DNA from: Streptomyces curacoi
Lineage (GTDB): Bacteria > Actinomycetota > Actinomycetes > Streptomycetales > Streptomycetaceae
DNA length: 64,000 nucleotides
Direction: 5' to 3'
NCBI RefSeq assembly: GCF_001513975.1
Contig: NZ_KQ947985.1
Coordinates: forward strand, 688,266-752,265
Shown here: positions 26,215 to 34,230 of the stretch, in pieces
Position numbering within the stretch: position 1 is the first letter of the stretch
Layout: every line of letters starts with the position of its first letter
Notes under the pieces: model-generated
Database searches by the model: none
What the model saw: the letters and a program-made list of their open reading frames with translations, nothing else
Told to the model about the DNA's origin: nothing
Program-made: the position numbers and the translations under genes

Positions 26215-26456
26215 CGTTCCTCTCCTGCCAACCGCTCGATGAAAGCCAGTGATTCGTCGGGACTCAGGGCCTGTGAGCGGATCCTCGCATAGCGGTGCGC
26301 CAGTTGGGACACCTCGGCCGGATCGCTGACCAGAATCCCTTGGTCCTCGACCTCCAAGTACACGACGTGCTCATGGTCCTTGGTCTCCACGAGGTGCATG
26401 GGGCCGCAGGCCCCCGCGTATGTCCCGCGCAACCCGCGTTCCAGGGGCAGCACAGC
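26211..26456 (-). pseudogene. Truncated Scr1/DUF5753-type regulator remnant
   Basis: The last 80 or so codons of a Scr1-family regulator survive: VLPLERGLRGTYAGACGP, a VVYLE strand, LVSDPAEVSQLAHRYARIRS and ALSPDESLAFIERLAGE. The N-terminal XRE helix-turn-helix and most of DUF5753 are missing; upstream in the same frame the sequence is the antisense of the antitoxin gene at 26520. A 62-residue start at 26399 could still be translated. The break point near 26460-26490 coincides with the toxin-antitoxin promoter, suggesting replacement of the 5' part by that module. Confidence 0.75.
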
Positions 26457-26495
26457 ACCAGACAAGCCTCGACATGCGCGGCCGCCGAGAAGGTG

Positions 26496-26513
26496 GTATA
26501 CCGCCGGTATACT
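26496..26513 (+). promoter_or_regulatory. Palindromic operator over the toxin-antitoxin -10 box
   Basis: GTATACCG, C, CGGTATAC is a perfect 17-bp palindrome. Its right end continues into TATACT (26508-26513), placed 6 bp before the ATG at 26520, so transcription would start at or next to the start codon. Binding here would block the promoter, the expected autoregulation of such operons. Confidence 0.7.
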
Positions 26514-26519
26514 GTCCTC

Positions 26520-26786
26520 ATGGCTGACACCACGATCAAGGTCGACCCCTCTGTCCGGGACCGTCTCCAGGAGCTGGCCCGGGAGCGCGGGATGAGCATG
26601 CGGGACTTCGTGGCGGAGCTGGCCGGGGCCACACCCACCAAAGAAGAGCTGCGCAAGCGGTACGAGGAGACCAGGGCGTACGTCGAGGAGCACTTCCTGG
26701 GCAGGCCGTACACCGACGAGGACCAGAAGGCCGGCGAGAAGCTGTGGGCCGACCTGGAAGCCGGACGCATCGGAGAGGTCCAGTGA
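26520..26786 (+). CDS. Antitoxin, ribbon-helix-helix type
   Basis: An 88-residue protein. The first 30 residues, TTIKVDPSVRDRLQELARER followed by GMSMRDFVAEL, form a ribbon-helix-helix DNA-binding unit. The C-terminal half is charged and helical (KEELRKRYEETRAYVEEHFLG), as in antitoxin tails that cap a toxin. The start has no ribosome-binding site and sits directly after a promoter, fitting a leaderless message. GTGA overlap with the next gene couples the two. Confidence 0.82.
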   Translation: MADTTIKVDPSVRDRLQELARERGMSMRDFVAELAGATPTKEELRKRYEETRAYVEEHFLGRPYTDEDQKAGEKLWADLEAGRIGEVQ

Positions 26787-27226
26787 CTGACGAGGAGCGG
26801 TACCCGCTGCCGCGTGCCGTCATCTTCGACGACACAGCCGCGCTCGCCCTCGGCGGGGGGAACGTCATGGCCTCGCGGCTCGTGGTCGAGGCCGAGAAGG
26901 ATCCCGCCCTGCGGGTCTACATCCCGGCGCTCAGCCTTGCCGCCGCCGAGCGCGAGCGGGCCGGAGTCGCCGAGCACCTGGGTGCGCTGCCGTCCGTCAA
27001 CGTCGAAGGGCTCGACTTCGCGGCCGCTGCCGCCGTGGGCAAGCGCCTGCGGACGGCCGGCGCCGAGGACGAGGGCAAGGACGAGCCGGACTGGAGCGGC
27101 GCACATGTGCTGCACCTCGCGCTGCCCACCGTCGAGTGGCCACGCGGGCGTCCCGTCCTGACCAGGACGCCGACTCGCTACCGGGGCACAGGCATCCGCA
27201 CCATCCGCATCGTCGAGCAGCCCTGA
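26783..27226 (+). CDS. Toxin-like protein, probable PIN-domain
   Basis: A 147-residue protein starting at GTG, overlapping the antitoxin by 4 bp. The opening PRAVIFDDTAALALGGG, then ASRLVVEAEKDP and VYIPALSLAAAERERAG, follows the PIN pattern of a first-strand Asp and a helix Glu; a middle acidic stretch EDEGKDEPDWSGAHVLHLAL could give the third acidic residue. The final strand lacks a clear fourth acid (RPVLTRTP). Similarity is structural guesswork from spacing, so RNase activity is a hypothesis. Gene order and overlap support a toxin role. Confidence 0.65.
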   Translation: MTDEERYPLPRAVIFDDTAALALGGGNVMASRLVVEAEKDPALRVYIPALSLAAAERERAGVAEHLGALPSVNVEGLDFAAAAAVGKRLRTAGAEDEGKDEPDWSGAHVLHLALPTVEWPRGRPVLTRTPTRYRGTGIRTIRIVEQP

Positions 27227-27357
27227 CCCGACCGATGGAGGGCGCCCGCCGGATGCCCTCCCCTCGTGCCGCTGCTTCCGATGGACCAGTGAGCGAGCGA
27301 AGTGCGCACACCGCCCATAGCGTGAGGCCAAGAACGACCAGAAGAAAGGTGCGTGCC

Positions 27358-27654
27358 ATGCGCATGCTGCTCAAGGCCAACATCGACACCGAGAAGTCCA
27401 ACGACCTCATCCGCAGCGGCAAGATGCCCCAGGTGGTCCAGGAGATCCTGGAGAACGTCAAGCCGGAGGCCTCCTACTTCACCGTCGACCAGGGGCAGCG
27501 CACCATGCTCCTGTTCTTCGACATGAAGGAAAGCTCCCAGATGCCCCCGATCGCGGAGCGCCTCTTCCTGGAACTGGACGCCAGGGTGGATTACACGCCG
27601 GTCATGAACCCCGACGACCTGCAGAAGGGGCTGTCCGAGCTGCGCCTCAGCTGA
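27358..27654 (+). CDS. Conserved small protein, ferredoxin-like fold suspected
   Basis: 98 residues, [18 protein letters not shown] at the start and [17 protein letters not shown] at the end. The strand-helix-strand-strand-helix-strand pattern ([35 protein letters not shown]) resembles small dimeric alpha/beta barrels of the muconolactone-isomerase kind. I recognise it as a recurring Streptomyces protein without known function. AGAAAGG precedes the ATG by 8 bases. Its 3' end overlaps the next convergent gene by 8 bp. Confidence 0.75.
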   Translation: MRMLLKANIDTEKSNDLIRSGKMPQVVQEILENVKPEASYFTVDQGQRTMLLFFDMKESSQMPPIAERLFLELDARVDYTPVMNPDDLQKGLSELRLS

Positions 27655-28297
27655 AGACGATCATCGACCCCTGCGCCAGACTCCGCGTCGCCGCCGCGTG
27701 CAGCCCCAGCCAGACATGCCGTTCGCGGGCGAAGGGGCTCGGGTCGTAGGGGGCGGCACCGGCCGGTTCCTCCAGGGCCGTGGGCGCCAGCGGGGGCTGG
27801 GGGGCCGCCGGAGGGTTGGCCGGGTCGATGCCGATCACCGGGGCCACGAACTCCAGCTCCCGCAGCAGGGACTGGGAGGAGCCCAGCGGGCCGCCGCCGG
27901 CCAGGAGTTCGTCGTTGGCGAGCGGGTTGGGGAAGTCGACGGGGACGTAGGCGCCCGCGTGGTCGTAGTGCCAGACCAGGTGCGACTGCTGGGCCGTCGT
28001 CTCGAACATCTCCAGGAGCTGCTCGTAGTCGCCGCCCAGTTCGTCGACCGGGGTGACCGGCAGGCCGCAGACCTGGAGCAGGTACGCGCGGCGCAGGAAG
28101 TGCAGCGCGTCGTAGTCGAAGCCGGCGACCGGGGCGACGTCTCCGGACAGGCCCGGCATGTACTGGTACACCGGCACCGGCGGCAGCCCGGCCTCGGCGA
28201 GCACCTTGTTGTATTGCGCGAGTTCCTCGGCGAAGGGGTTGTCGGGCGTGTGGCACAACACGTCGACGAGCGGTACCAGCCACAGGTCACAGGCCAA
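27647..28297 (-). CDS. Conserved hypothetical protein
   Basis: 216 residues starting at TTG, chosen because GAGGAG lies 7-8 bases upstream and the first residues [17 protein letters not shown] are well formed. The body has [37 protein letters not shown] and [15 protein letters not shown], then a Pro/Ala linker and a hydrophobic end. No signal peptide or family I can name; the pattern looks like a cytoplasmic immunity- or chaperone-type protein but that is not supported further. It is a single-gene unit ending against the gene at 27358. Confidence 0.7.
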   Translation of the reverse strand: MACDLWLVPLVDVLCHTPDNPFAEELAQYNKVLAEAGLPPVPVYQYMPGLSGDVAPVAGFDYDALHFLRRAYLLQVCGLPVTPVDELGGDYEQLLEMFETTAQQSHLVWHYDHAGAYVPVDFPNPLANDELLAGGGPLGSSQSLLRELEFVAPVIGIDPANPPAAPQPPLAPTALEEPAGAAPYDPSPFARERHVWLGLHAAATRSLAQGSMIVFS

Positions 28298-28550
28298 AAG
28301 AGGGCTCCTCGCATAGCACGTTGGTCAGGGCAGGGTAATCGGTGCGGCGCGGGGTCGGCTCCCCTCGTGCAGGTCCCATACCCACACTCCGGCGACCCAC
28401 CTCCCGGTCGGCCCCTCAGCTTCTGCACGGTCCGCCGTTCTCCGGCGTGCTCCGGGAGTTCGCGCACCCGCTGCCAGGCGCAGCCGGTCCCCGGCCCGTC
28501 TCGCCGGACGGCGTGGCCTTCGCGGCGGTGGCCGGCTCCCCCCGCGTCGC

Positions 28551-29252
28551 TCATCCGGCCGCCAGGCGCTCGATCAGGGCGAGGGACTCCGCGTCGTAGG
28601 CGGCGATGATCGAGCGGGCGGTGGGCAGGTCGCGGCGCATCAGGGCGTCGACCAGCTCGGTGTGCCGGGACCACAGGTGGCCGCGCAGATCGTCCAGGCG
28701 GCGCAGGTGCTGGACCGCGCAGACCCAGGACTGCACGCGCAGCCGGTGCAGGAAGTCGGCGAGGTAGGGGTTGCCGAAGAGGGCGCCGAGTTCGCGCCAG
28801 AAGCGCAGGTCGTAGCCGATGAGGACGGTGAGGTCGCCGGCGGCGGCGGCGCGCTGTGCCTCGTCGGCGCGGCGGCGTACGCCGAGGACGGCGGCGTGGA
28901 CGCGTGGGTCGTCGGGGTCCCGGTGGCTCGCGCGGTCGGTGGCCAGGACCTGGAACATGCCGTCGGTGACCAGGCCGCGGGCCTCGACGATGCCGCGGTA
29001 GTCCGCCACGGAGTACTCGTGCACACGGAAGCCGCGGTGCTGGTCGGCTTCGAGGAGGCCCTGCGCGGAGAGGTCGACGAGCGCTTCGCGGACCGGCGTC
29101 GCGGAGACGCCGTACTGCTCGGCGATCTCCTTGACGGTGAACTCGCGCCCCGCCTGCAGCCGCCCGGCCAGCACTTCGTCCCGCAGCGCGTCCGCGATCT
29201 GCTGCCGCAGGGTGCTCCGCGTGACGGAGCCGTTGCCGCCGATGCCGGGCAT
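28551..29252 (-). CDS. GntR family regulator, FadR/FCD subfamily
   Basis: A 233-residue repressor. The winged helix runs from about residue 13: LRQQIADALRDEVLAGRLQAG, FTVKEIAEQYGVSATPVREALVDLS. The FCD domain follows with helical segments containing EARGLVTDGMF, FWRELGALFGNPYLADFLHRL and RHTELVDALMRRDL, including the Asp/His/His type metal-ligand positions. It points away from the aminotransferase gene and has an 11-bp inverted repeat just upstream, so autoregulation is likely. No catabolic operon adjoins it, so the ligand is unknown. Confidence 0.9.
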   Translation of the reverse strand: MPGIGGNGSVTRSTLRQQIADALRDEVLAGRLQAGREFTVKEIAEQYGVSATPVREALVDLSAQGLLEADQHRGFRVHEYSVADYRGIVEARGLVTDGMFQVLATDRASHRDPDDPRVHAAVLGVRRRADEAQRAAAAGDLTVLIGYDLRFWRELGALFGNPYLADFLHRLRVQSWVCAVQHLRRLDDLRGHLWSRHTELVDALMRRDLPTARSIIAAYDAESLALIERLAAG

Positions 29253-29281
29253 GGTCAGGGCGTCTCCCGTTCGTCGCGATG

Positions 29282-29333
29282 AGGTGGCGTGCGTGTCTTC
29301 GCGTGCACGTATATGTCTACGAGCACGCCACCT
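29282..29333 (-). promoter_or_regulatory. Inverted repeat upstream of the GntR gene
   Basis: AGGTGGCGTGC (29282-29292) and GCACGCCACCT (29323-29333) pair perfectly across 30 bases, inside which CGTATATGTCTACG is itself a CGTA/TACG inverted repeat. The inner motif looks like a FadR-type operator and the outer arms could loop it out. It begins 30 bp before the GntR start. Confidence 0.5.
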
Positions 29334-29411
29334 TACGCGTTCGGGCCCGGGGGAGGTTTCTGTGGGGAACGGCTGGTTTTCTCGCCCCCGCCGCGCCTGC
29401 CCGTCCCATCC

Positions 29412-29499
29412 CTGAAGGGGCTGGGGGCCTGCGGCCCCCAGCTCCCTGCTTCGGCCCCTGAACGGCCTCCGTCCTCACCCGCCGGACGGGCCGAAACGA
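29412..29499. repeat. Dispersed hairpin-plus-core element, copy 2
   Basis: The CTGGGGGCC/GGCCCCCAG hairpin at 29421-29441 is followed by CTTCGGCCCCTGAACGG and CGTCCTCACCCGCCGGACGG, the same order as at 5-75 and, inverted, at 35792-35984. It lies in the gap between two minus-strand genes and codes for nothing obvious. Confidence 0.8.
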
Positions 29500-29532
29500 T
29501 GCCTGACCGGCGCTGACAAGCGCACCGGCCTC

Positions 29533-30888
29533 CTACTGCGTGTACTCGTCCGCCACCGCCAGCGCAGCGTCCAGCGCCGCCAGGCCTTCCTTCAGCTCGG
29601 CCTCGCTCACGTTGCACGGCGGCACGACATGGGTGCGGTTCATGTTCATGAACGGCCAGATACCCCCGGCCTTCGCGGCGGCGCCGAACGCGGCCATCGG
29701 GGCGTTGGCCTCACCGGCGGCGTTGTACGGCACCAGCGGCTCGCGGGTCTCCCGGTTCTTCACCAGCTCGACCGCCCAGAACATGCCGACCCCGCGCACC
29801 TCGCCGACGCTCGGGTGCCGCTCGGCCAGCTCGCGCAGTGCCGGCCCGACCACCTCGGCGCCCAGCCGGGCGGCGTTCTCGACGATGCCCTCCTCGGCCA
29901 TGACGTTGATCGTCGCGACGGCGGCGGCGCAGGCCAGCGGGTGTCCGGAGTAGGTCAGCCCGCCCGGGTAGGGCCGCTTGCCGAACGTCTCGGCGACGGC
30001 CCCGGAGATGGCGACCCCGCCCAGCGGCACATACCCGGAGTTCACGCCCTTGGCGAAGGTCATCAGGTCCGGCGTGACGTCGAACAGATCCGCCGCGAAC
30101 CACTCACCGGTCCGCCCGAACCCCGCCATGACCTCGTCCAGGACGAAGACGATGCCGTACTTGTCGCAGATCTCCCGGACGCCCGCCAGGTAGCCGGCCG
30201 GCGGCACCATGATCCCGGCCGTCCCGGGAATCGTCTCCAGGATGATCGCGGCGACGGTCGACGGCCCCTCGAAGGCGATCGTCGTCTCCAGGTGCTCCAG
30301 CGCCCGCGCGCACTCCTGCTCCTCGGTCTGCGCGTAGAAGCGGGAGCGGTACAGGAAGGGCGCCCAGAAGTGCACGACACCGGCCGTGGCGCTGTCGGAG
30401 GCCCAGCGGCGCGGGTCGCCGGTGATGTTCACGGCCTGCTGCGTACCGCCGTGGTACGACCGGTACGCCGACAGCACCTTCGGCCGCCCGGTGTGCAGCC
30501 GGGCCATCCGTACGGCGTGCTCGACGGCGTCCGCGCCGCCGTTGGTGAAGAAGATCTTGTCCAGGTCGCCCGGCGTACGCTCGGCGATCAGCCGCGCCGC
30601 CTCCGACCGCGCCTCGATGGCGAAGGCGGGCGCGAAGGTGGTCAGGTGTGCGGCCTGCTCCTGTATCGCGGCGACGACCTTCGGGTGCTGGTAGCCGATG
30701 TTCGTGTAGACGAGCCCGCTGGTGAAGTCGAGGTAGCGCCTGCCGTCGTAGTCCCAGAAGTACGACCCCTCCGCACCGGCGACGGCGAGCGGGTCGATGA
30801 GCTCCTGCGCGGACCAGGAGTGGAAGACATGCGCACGGTCCGCGGCCTTCACGGCGGCGCCGACCTCGGGATCTGGCTGAGGGGTCAT
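29533..30888 (-). CDS. Class-III aminotransferase (omega type)
   Basis: A 451-residue PLP enzyme. FWDYDGRRYLDFTSGLVYTN near residue 49 opens the fold, FTNGGADAVEHAVRMAR near 113 holds the phosphate-binding loop, VFVLDEVMAGFGRTGEWFA near 242 the PLP-ring Asp, and TFAKGVNSGYVPLGG near 279 the Schiff-base lysine. The family includes aspartate-, taurine- and beta-alanine-pyruvate transaminases; substrate is not readable. The ATG at 30888 fits the family start; a longer frame upstream contains the operator region of the divergent DJ-1/MarR genes. Confidence 0.92.
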   Translation of the reverse strand: MTPQPDPEVGAAVKAADRAHVFHSWSAQELIDPLAVAGAEGSYFWDYDGRRYLDFTSGLVYTNIGYQHPKVVAAIQEQAAHLTTFAPAFAIEARSEAARLIAERTPGDLDKIFFTNGGADAVEHAVRMARLHTGRPKVLSAYRSYHGGTQQAVNITGDPRRWASDSATAGVVHFWAPFLYRSRFYAQTEEQECARALEHLETTIAFEGPSTVAAIILETIPGTAGIMVPPAGYLAGVREICDKYGIVFVLDEVMAGFGRTGEWFAADLFDVTPDLMTFAKGVNSGYVPLGGVAISGAVAETFGKRPYPGGLTYSGHPLACAAAVATINVMAEEGIVENAARLGAEVVGPALRELAERHPSVGEVRGVGMFWAVELVKNRETREPLVPYNAAGEANAPMAAFGAAAKAGGIWPFMNMNRTHVVPPCNVSEAELKEGLAALDAALAVADEYTQ

Positions 30889-30996
30889 GCGGTGAGCGTA
30901 GGTATCCGGGACACGGGCGCGATATCGGCGTCCTGTCTGCGGTCGGCCGGTTTCCGCGACAGGTTGTCGACGCGGAGGCAGGCCATGAGTGCCATT

Positions 30997-31029
30997 GACA
31001 GCAGGCTGTCGAAGTGACAGCATTCTGTC
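30997..31029. promoter_or_regulatory. Twin GACAG-N4-CTGTC palindromes, candidate MarR operator
   Basis: GACAGCAGGCTGTC at 30997-31010 and GACAGCATTCTGTC at 31016-31029 are two copies of one 14-bp palindrome, 19 bp apart start to start. They lie 26 bp before the DJ-1/MarR operon and 109 bp before the divergent aminotransferase start. The second is extended to TGACAG/CTGTCA. Confidence 0.65.
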
Positions 31030-31054
31030 ATCTTCGAGGTCTCCAGGAGGAACC

Positions 31055-31657
31055 ATGAGCAAGCCCGTGTACCTCGCCGTCTACGACACCCTGGCCGACT
31101 GGGAGCCGGGCTACGCCACCGCCCAGCTCGCGCGCGCCGGATACGGGATCCGCACCGTCGGCCCCACCCGCGAGCCCGTCACCACCGTCGGCGGCCTCCG
31201 CATCCAGCCCGACCTGGCCCTGGCGGACGTACGGCCGTCCGACGCGTCCCTGCTGATCCTCCCGGGCGCCGACTCGTGGGACGCGGGCGACGAGCTCGCC
31301 CCCTTCGCCCGCACGGCCCGCGCCTTCCTGGACGCCGGGGTGCCGGTGGCCGCGATCTGCGGGGCGACGGCCGGGCTGGCGCGTGAGGGCCTGCTCGACG
31401 ACCGGGACCACACCAGCGCGGTCTCCTTCTACCTGGCCGCGACCGGGTACGGCGGTGCTGAGCGGTACGTCGAGGCCGACGCCGTCACCGACCGGGGGCT
31501 CGTCACCGCCGGCCCCACCGAACCCGTCGCCTTCGCCCGGGAGATCCTGCGGCTGCTGAAGGTGTACGACGACGAGGCCGTGGACGCCTGGTACCGCCTC
31601 TTCCACGACTCCGACGCGACGGCGTACGGCGTACTGGAGAAGGCCGGGGTGCTGTGA
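31055..31657 (+). CDS. DJ-1/PfpI family protein
   Basis: A 200-residue glutamine-amidotransferase-like protein. VYLAVYDTLADWEPGYA opens the fold with the conserved acidic helix, SLLILPGADSW is the central strand, and AAICGATAGLAREGLLD near residue 103 is the nucleophile elbow with the reactive cysteine. Members act as glyoxalases, deglycases, stress chaperones or AraC-like sensors; none can be chosen here. GGAGG lies 5 bases before the ATG. It overlaps the MarR gene by 4 bp. Confidence 0.9.
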   Translation: MSKPVYLAVYDTLADWEPGYATAQLARAGYGIRTVGPTREPVTTVGGLRIQPDLALADVRPSDASLLILPGADSWDAGDELAPFARTARAFLDAGVPVAAICGATAGLAREGLLDDRDHTSAVSFYLAATGYGGAERYVEADAVTDRGLVTAGPTEPVAFAREILRLLKVYDDEAVDAWYRLFHDSDATAYGVLEKAGVL

Positions 31658-32112
31658 GCCGGGAACGCCAGGAGCTGCTCAGCCGCAGCGCGCTCGGGGT
31701 CTTCCGGCTCAACGGCCAGTTCCTCGCGGTCGCCGAGGAGCTGGCCCGGCCGGCCGGGCTGACGGCGTCGTGGTGGCAGGTGCTGGGAGCGGTGCTCGGC
31801 GAACCCCTCCCCGTGTCCGGCATCGCCCGCGCGATGGGCATCACCCGGCAGAGCGTGCAGCGCATCGCCGACCTGCTGGTGGACAAGGGCCTCGCCGAGT
31901 ACCGGCCCAACCCGGCCCACCGCCGCGCGAAACTCCTCGCGCCGACCGAGCAGGGGCGGGCCGCGGTCTCCCGGATCGACCCCGGTCACGCGGCCTTCGC
32001 GGACCGGCTGGCGCAGGCCTTCGGGGAGGCGGAACTCGCCGATGCCGTAAGGGTTCTGGAACGGTTGTCGAAGGTGCTCGACCAGATCACCGTTCCTGTT
32101 ACGGAACCGTAG
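31654..32112 (+). CDS. MarR family transcriptional regulator
   Basis: A 152-residue winged-helix dimer. ASWWQVLGAVLGEPLPVSGIARAMGITRQSVQRIADLLVDKGL is the HTH (residues 39-82, read in parts), and EYRPNPAHRRAKLLAPTEQG the wing. It starts at GTG overlapping the DJ-1 gene. Twin palindromes before the operon are the expected operator. DJ-1/MarR operons often respond to reactive electrophiles or oxidants, which is family knowledge, not shown here. Confidence 0.92.
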   Translation: MSRERQELLSRSALGVFRLNGQFLAVAEELARPAGLTASWWQVLGAVLGEPLPVSGIARAMGITRQSVQRIADLLVDKGLAEYRPNPAHRRAKLLAPTEQGRAAVSRIDPGHAAFADRLAQAFGEAELADAVRVLERLSKVLDQITVPVTEP

Positions 32113-32187
32113 ACGCCGCCCCGTTCACCTCCCCGTATGCCGCACTATCGTGTGGCCGTCGGGTAGACGGGGGTTGGGGGGCGTGCG

Positions 32188-34080
32188 ATGGAGAAACCGG
32201 GGGCCGGGGACCCACAGCTGATCGGGGCCTATCGGCTGCTGGCGCGACTGGGCGCGGGCGGCATGGGGGACGTGTTTCTCGCCCGGTCCGACCGTGGCCG
32301 TACCGTCGCCGTCAAGCTCGTACGGCGGGAGCTGGCCGCACAGGAGGAGTTCCGGGCCCGGTTCCGGCAGGAGGTGCAGGCCGCGCGGCGGGTCGGCGGG
32401 TTCTGGACCGCGCCGGTGCTCGACGCGGACACCGAGGCCGAGGTGCCCTGGGTCGCCACCGGGTACGTCGCCGGGCCCAGCCTCCAGCAGGTCGTCGGGC
32501 ACGACCACGGGGCGTTGCCCGAGCGGTCGGTGCGGATCCTGGCGGCGGGGCTGGCGCACGCGCTCAAGGACATCCACGCCGCGGGGATAGTGCACCGGGA
32601 CCTGAAACCGTCCAACGTCCTGGTCACCATCGACGGGCCCCGCGTCATCGACTTCGGGATCGCCCGCGCCCTGGAGACGGTGGGCGAGAGCGGGCTGACC
32701 CGCACCGGAGCGCTCGTCGGCTCGCCGGGGTTCATGGCGCCCGAGCAGGTGCGCGGGGACCGGATCACGCCCGCCTGCGACGTGTTCTGCCTGGGCTCGG
32801 TGCTCGCGTACGCCGCGACCGGCAAGCTGCCCTTCGGGTCCCTCGACAGCGGCGCCCACGCCGTGATGTTCCGGATCGCCCAGGAGGAGCCCGACCTGGC
32901 GGGGATGCCCGAGGGGATCGCCGAGCTGGTGCACGACTGCCTGCGCAAGGATCCGGGGGCCCGGCCGACGCTGGACCGGATCCTGGCGCGTACGGGTGCC
33001 GAGGACACCGTCGCCGACGGGCGGTCGCGGGATCCATGGCTGCCGAGTGCGCTGGTCGCGCAGCTGGGGCGGCACGCGGTGCGATTGCTGGACGCGGAGG
33101 ATCCGGTGGGCCCGGCGCAGGGCGGGTCGGCGGGAGCGGGCTCCGCGGAGCCGACTCCCGCGGCCTCCCCCGAACACGCTCCGGCCGCCGGTGCGACACC
33201 GACGGACCAGCTCCCCACCGTGGCCGCCCCGCGGAGCGGGCGGACCGCGCCGCCCGGCCCGGCCGCACCGGCTCATCCGGCGTACGGCTCCCCGCAGCAG
33301 CACCCTCAGCAGCCGGCATACGGCTACCCGCCGCCGGACTCCGCTCCGCCGGCCGGCTCGACGCCGCCGTACGGTCCGAATCCGCCGCAGGGGCCGAATG
33401 CGCCGTACGGTCCGAATCCGCCGTACGGCCCGGGCCCGTCATACGGCCCCCCTCCGCCGTACGACGCACCCCTGCCGTACCTCCCCGCCGCCCCACCCGA
33501 AGCACCCCACCGAAGCGGCCGTTCCACGGTGGCCCTCGTCCTGGTCGCCCTGGTCGTCGCGCTCGGGGCCGGCGGCTCGGTGTACGCCCTCATGAACGGC
33601 GGCGGTGACGACCGGGCAGGCGGCGATCCGACCGTCTCCCCGACCGTCTCGACCGCCACCACCGGCCCCTCGCCCTCCGCCCCCACCGCCTCCGCCCCGC
33701 CCCCGACCGCATCGGCCCCGGCGGACGGCGTGATCCCGACGGAGTACCTGGGCACCTGGACGGCCTCGATCGACAACACCGGCGGCGAGAACACCCGCCG
33801 GCTGACCCTCCGGCAGGGCGAGGTCGGCGACACCGTGCTCACCCTCGTCGCCGACGGCTCCACCGGCAGCGGCAGCTACCACTGCGTCTTCGAGGCGGAA
33901 CTGGCCCAACCGCCCGGCGAGAACGGCCCGTTGCGGCTCGGCCCGTCCACGGTGACGGCCGGCGAGCCGGCCACCGCCTGCTCGCCGGGCGCCGCCACAG
34001 AGGTCACGTTGCTGCCGGACGGCAGGCTGGAACGCGTGAACACGAGCAGCGGGGAGAAACTGACGTACACGCGCCGGTGA
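32188..34080 (+). CDS. Membrane Ser/Thr protein kinase (PknB-like) with Pro-rich linker and sensor domain
   Basis: 630 residues. The kinase domain (residues 14-270) has LGAGGMGDVFLAR as the glycine loop, Lys43 in VAVKLV, HRDLKPSN near 143, DFG near 164 and SPGFMAPEQVRG near 183. Residues 310-440 are a Pro/Ala/Tyr-rich linker rich in YGPNPP repeats. A single membrane helix, VALVLVALVVALGAGGSVYAL, is near 450, and a Ser/Thr/Pro stalk leads to an extracytoplasmic beta domain (GTWTASIDNTGG; RRLTLRQGEVGDTVLTLVAD) with two cysteines. The neighbouring PstS-like membrane protein could be part of the same signalling unit. Confidence 0.92.
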   Translation: MEKPGAGDPQLIGAYRLLARLGAGGMGDVFLARSDRGRTVAVKLVRRELAAQEEFRARFRQEVQAARRVGGFWTAPVLDADTEAEVPWVATGYVAGPSLQQVVGHDHGALPERSVRILAAGLAHALKDIHAAGIVHRDLKPSNVLVTIDGPRVIDFGIARALETVGESGLTRTGALVGSPGFMAPEQVRGDRITPACDVFCLGSVLAYAATGKLPFGSLDSGAHAVMFRIAQEEPDLAGMPEGIAELVHDCLRKDPGARPTLDRILARTGAEDTVADGRSRDPWLPSALVAQLGRHAVRLLDAEDPVGPAQGGSAGAGSAEPTPAASPEHAPAAGATPTDQLPTVAAPRSGRTAPPGPAAPAHPAYGSPQQHPQQPAYGYPPPDSAPPAGSTPPYGPNPPQGPNAPYGPNPPYGPGPSYGPPPPYDAPLPYLPAAPPEAPHRSGRSTVALVLVALVVALGAGGSVYALMNGGGDDRAGGDPTVSPTVSTATTGPSPSAPTASAPPPTASAPADGVIPTEYLGTWTASIDNTGGENTRRLTLRQGEVGDTVLTLVADGSTGSGSYHCVFEAELAQPPGENGPLRLGPSTVTAGEPATACSPGAATEVTLLPDGRLERVNTSSGEKLTYTRR

Positions 34081-34230
34081 TGTACGGCCGTCCCGCCGAC
34101 CGCCGAACTCGCGTTCCCTGTACGGTCCTTGAACGTCCGGCGAACTTCGGCCGACGAGGCCGGAATCCGCCCTCGCACAGGCATACGGTGACCCCACGAT
34201 CCGACTCCGGGGAGTGGCGGGGGCACCCAT

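Noticed and set aside
24752..27226. Integrated mobile element
   Set aside because: There is no integrase, transposase, tRNA attachment site or visible flanking duplication; it is described only as a variable islet.
29253..29532. Hidden small gene between GntR and aminotransferase
   Set aside because: The gap is filled by an inverted repeat and a dispersed element; frames are short and Arg/Pro/Gly-rich.
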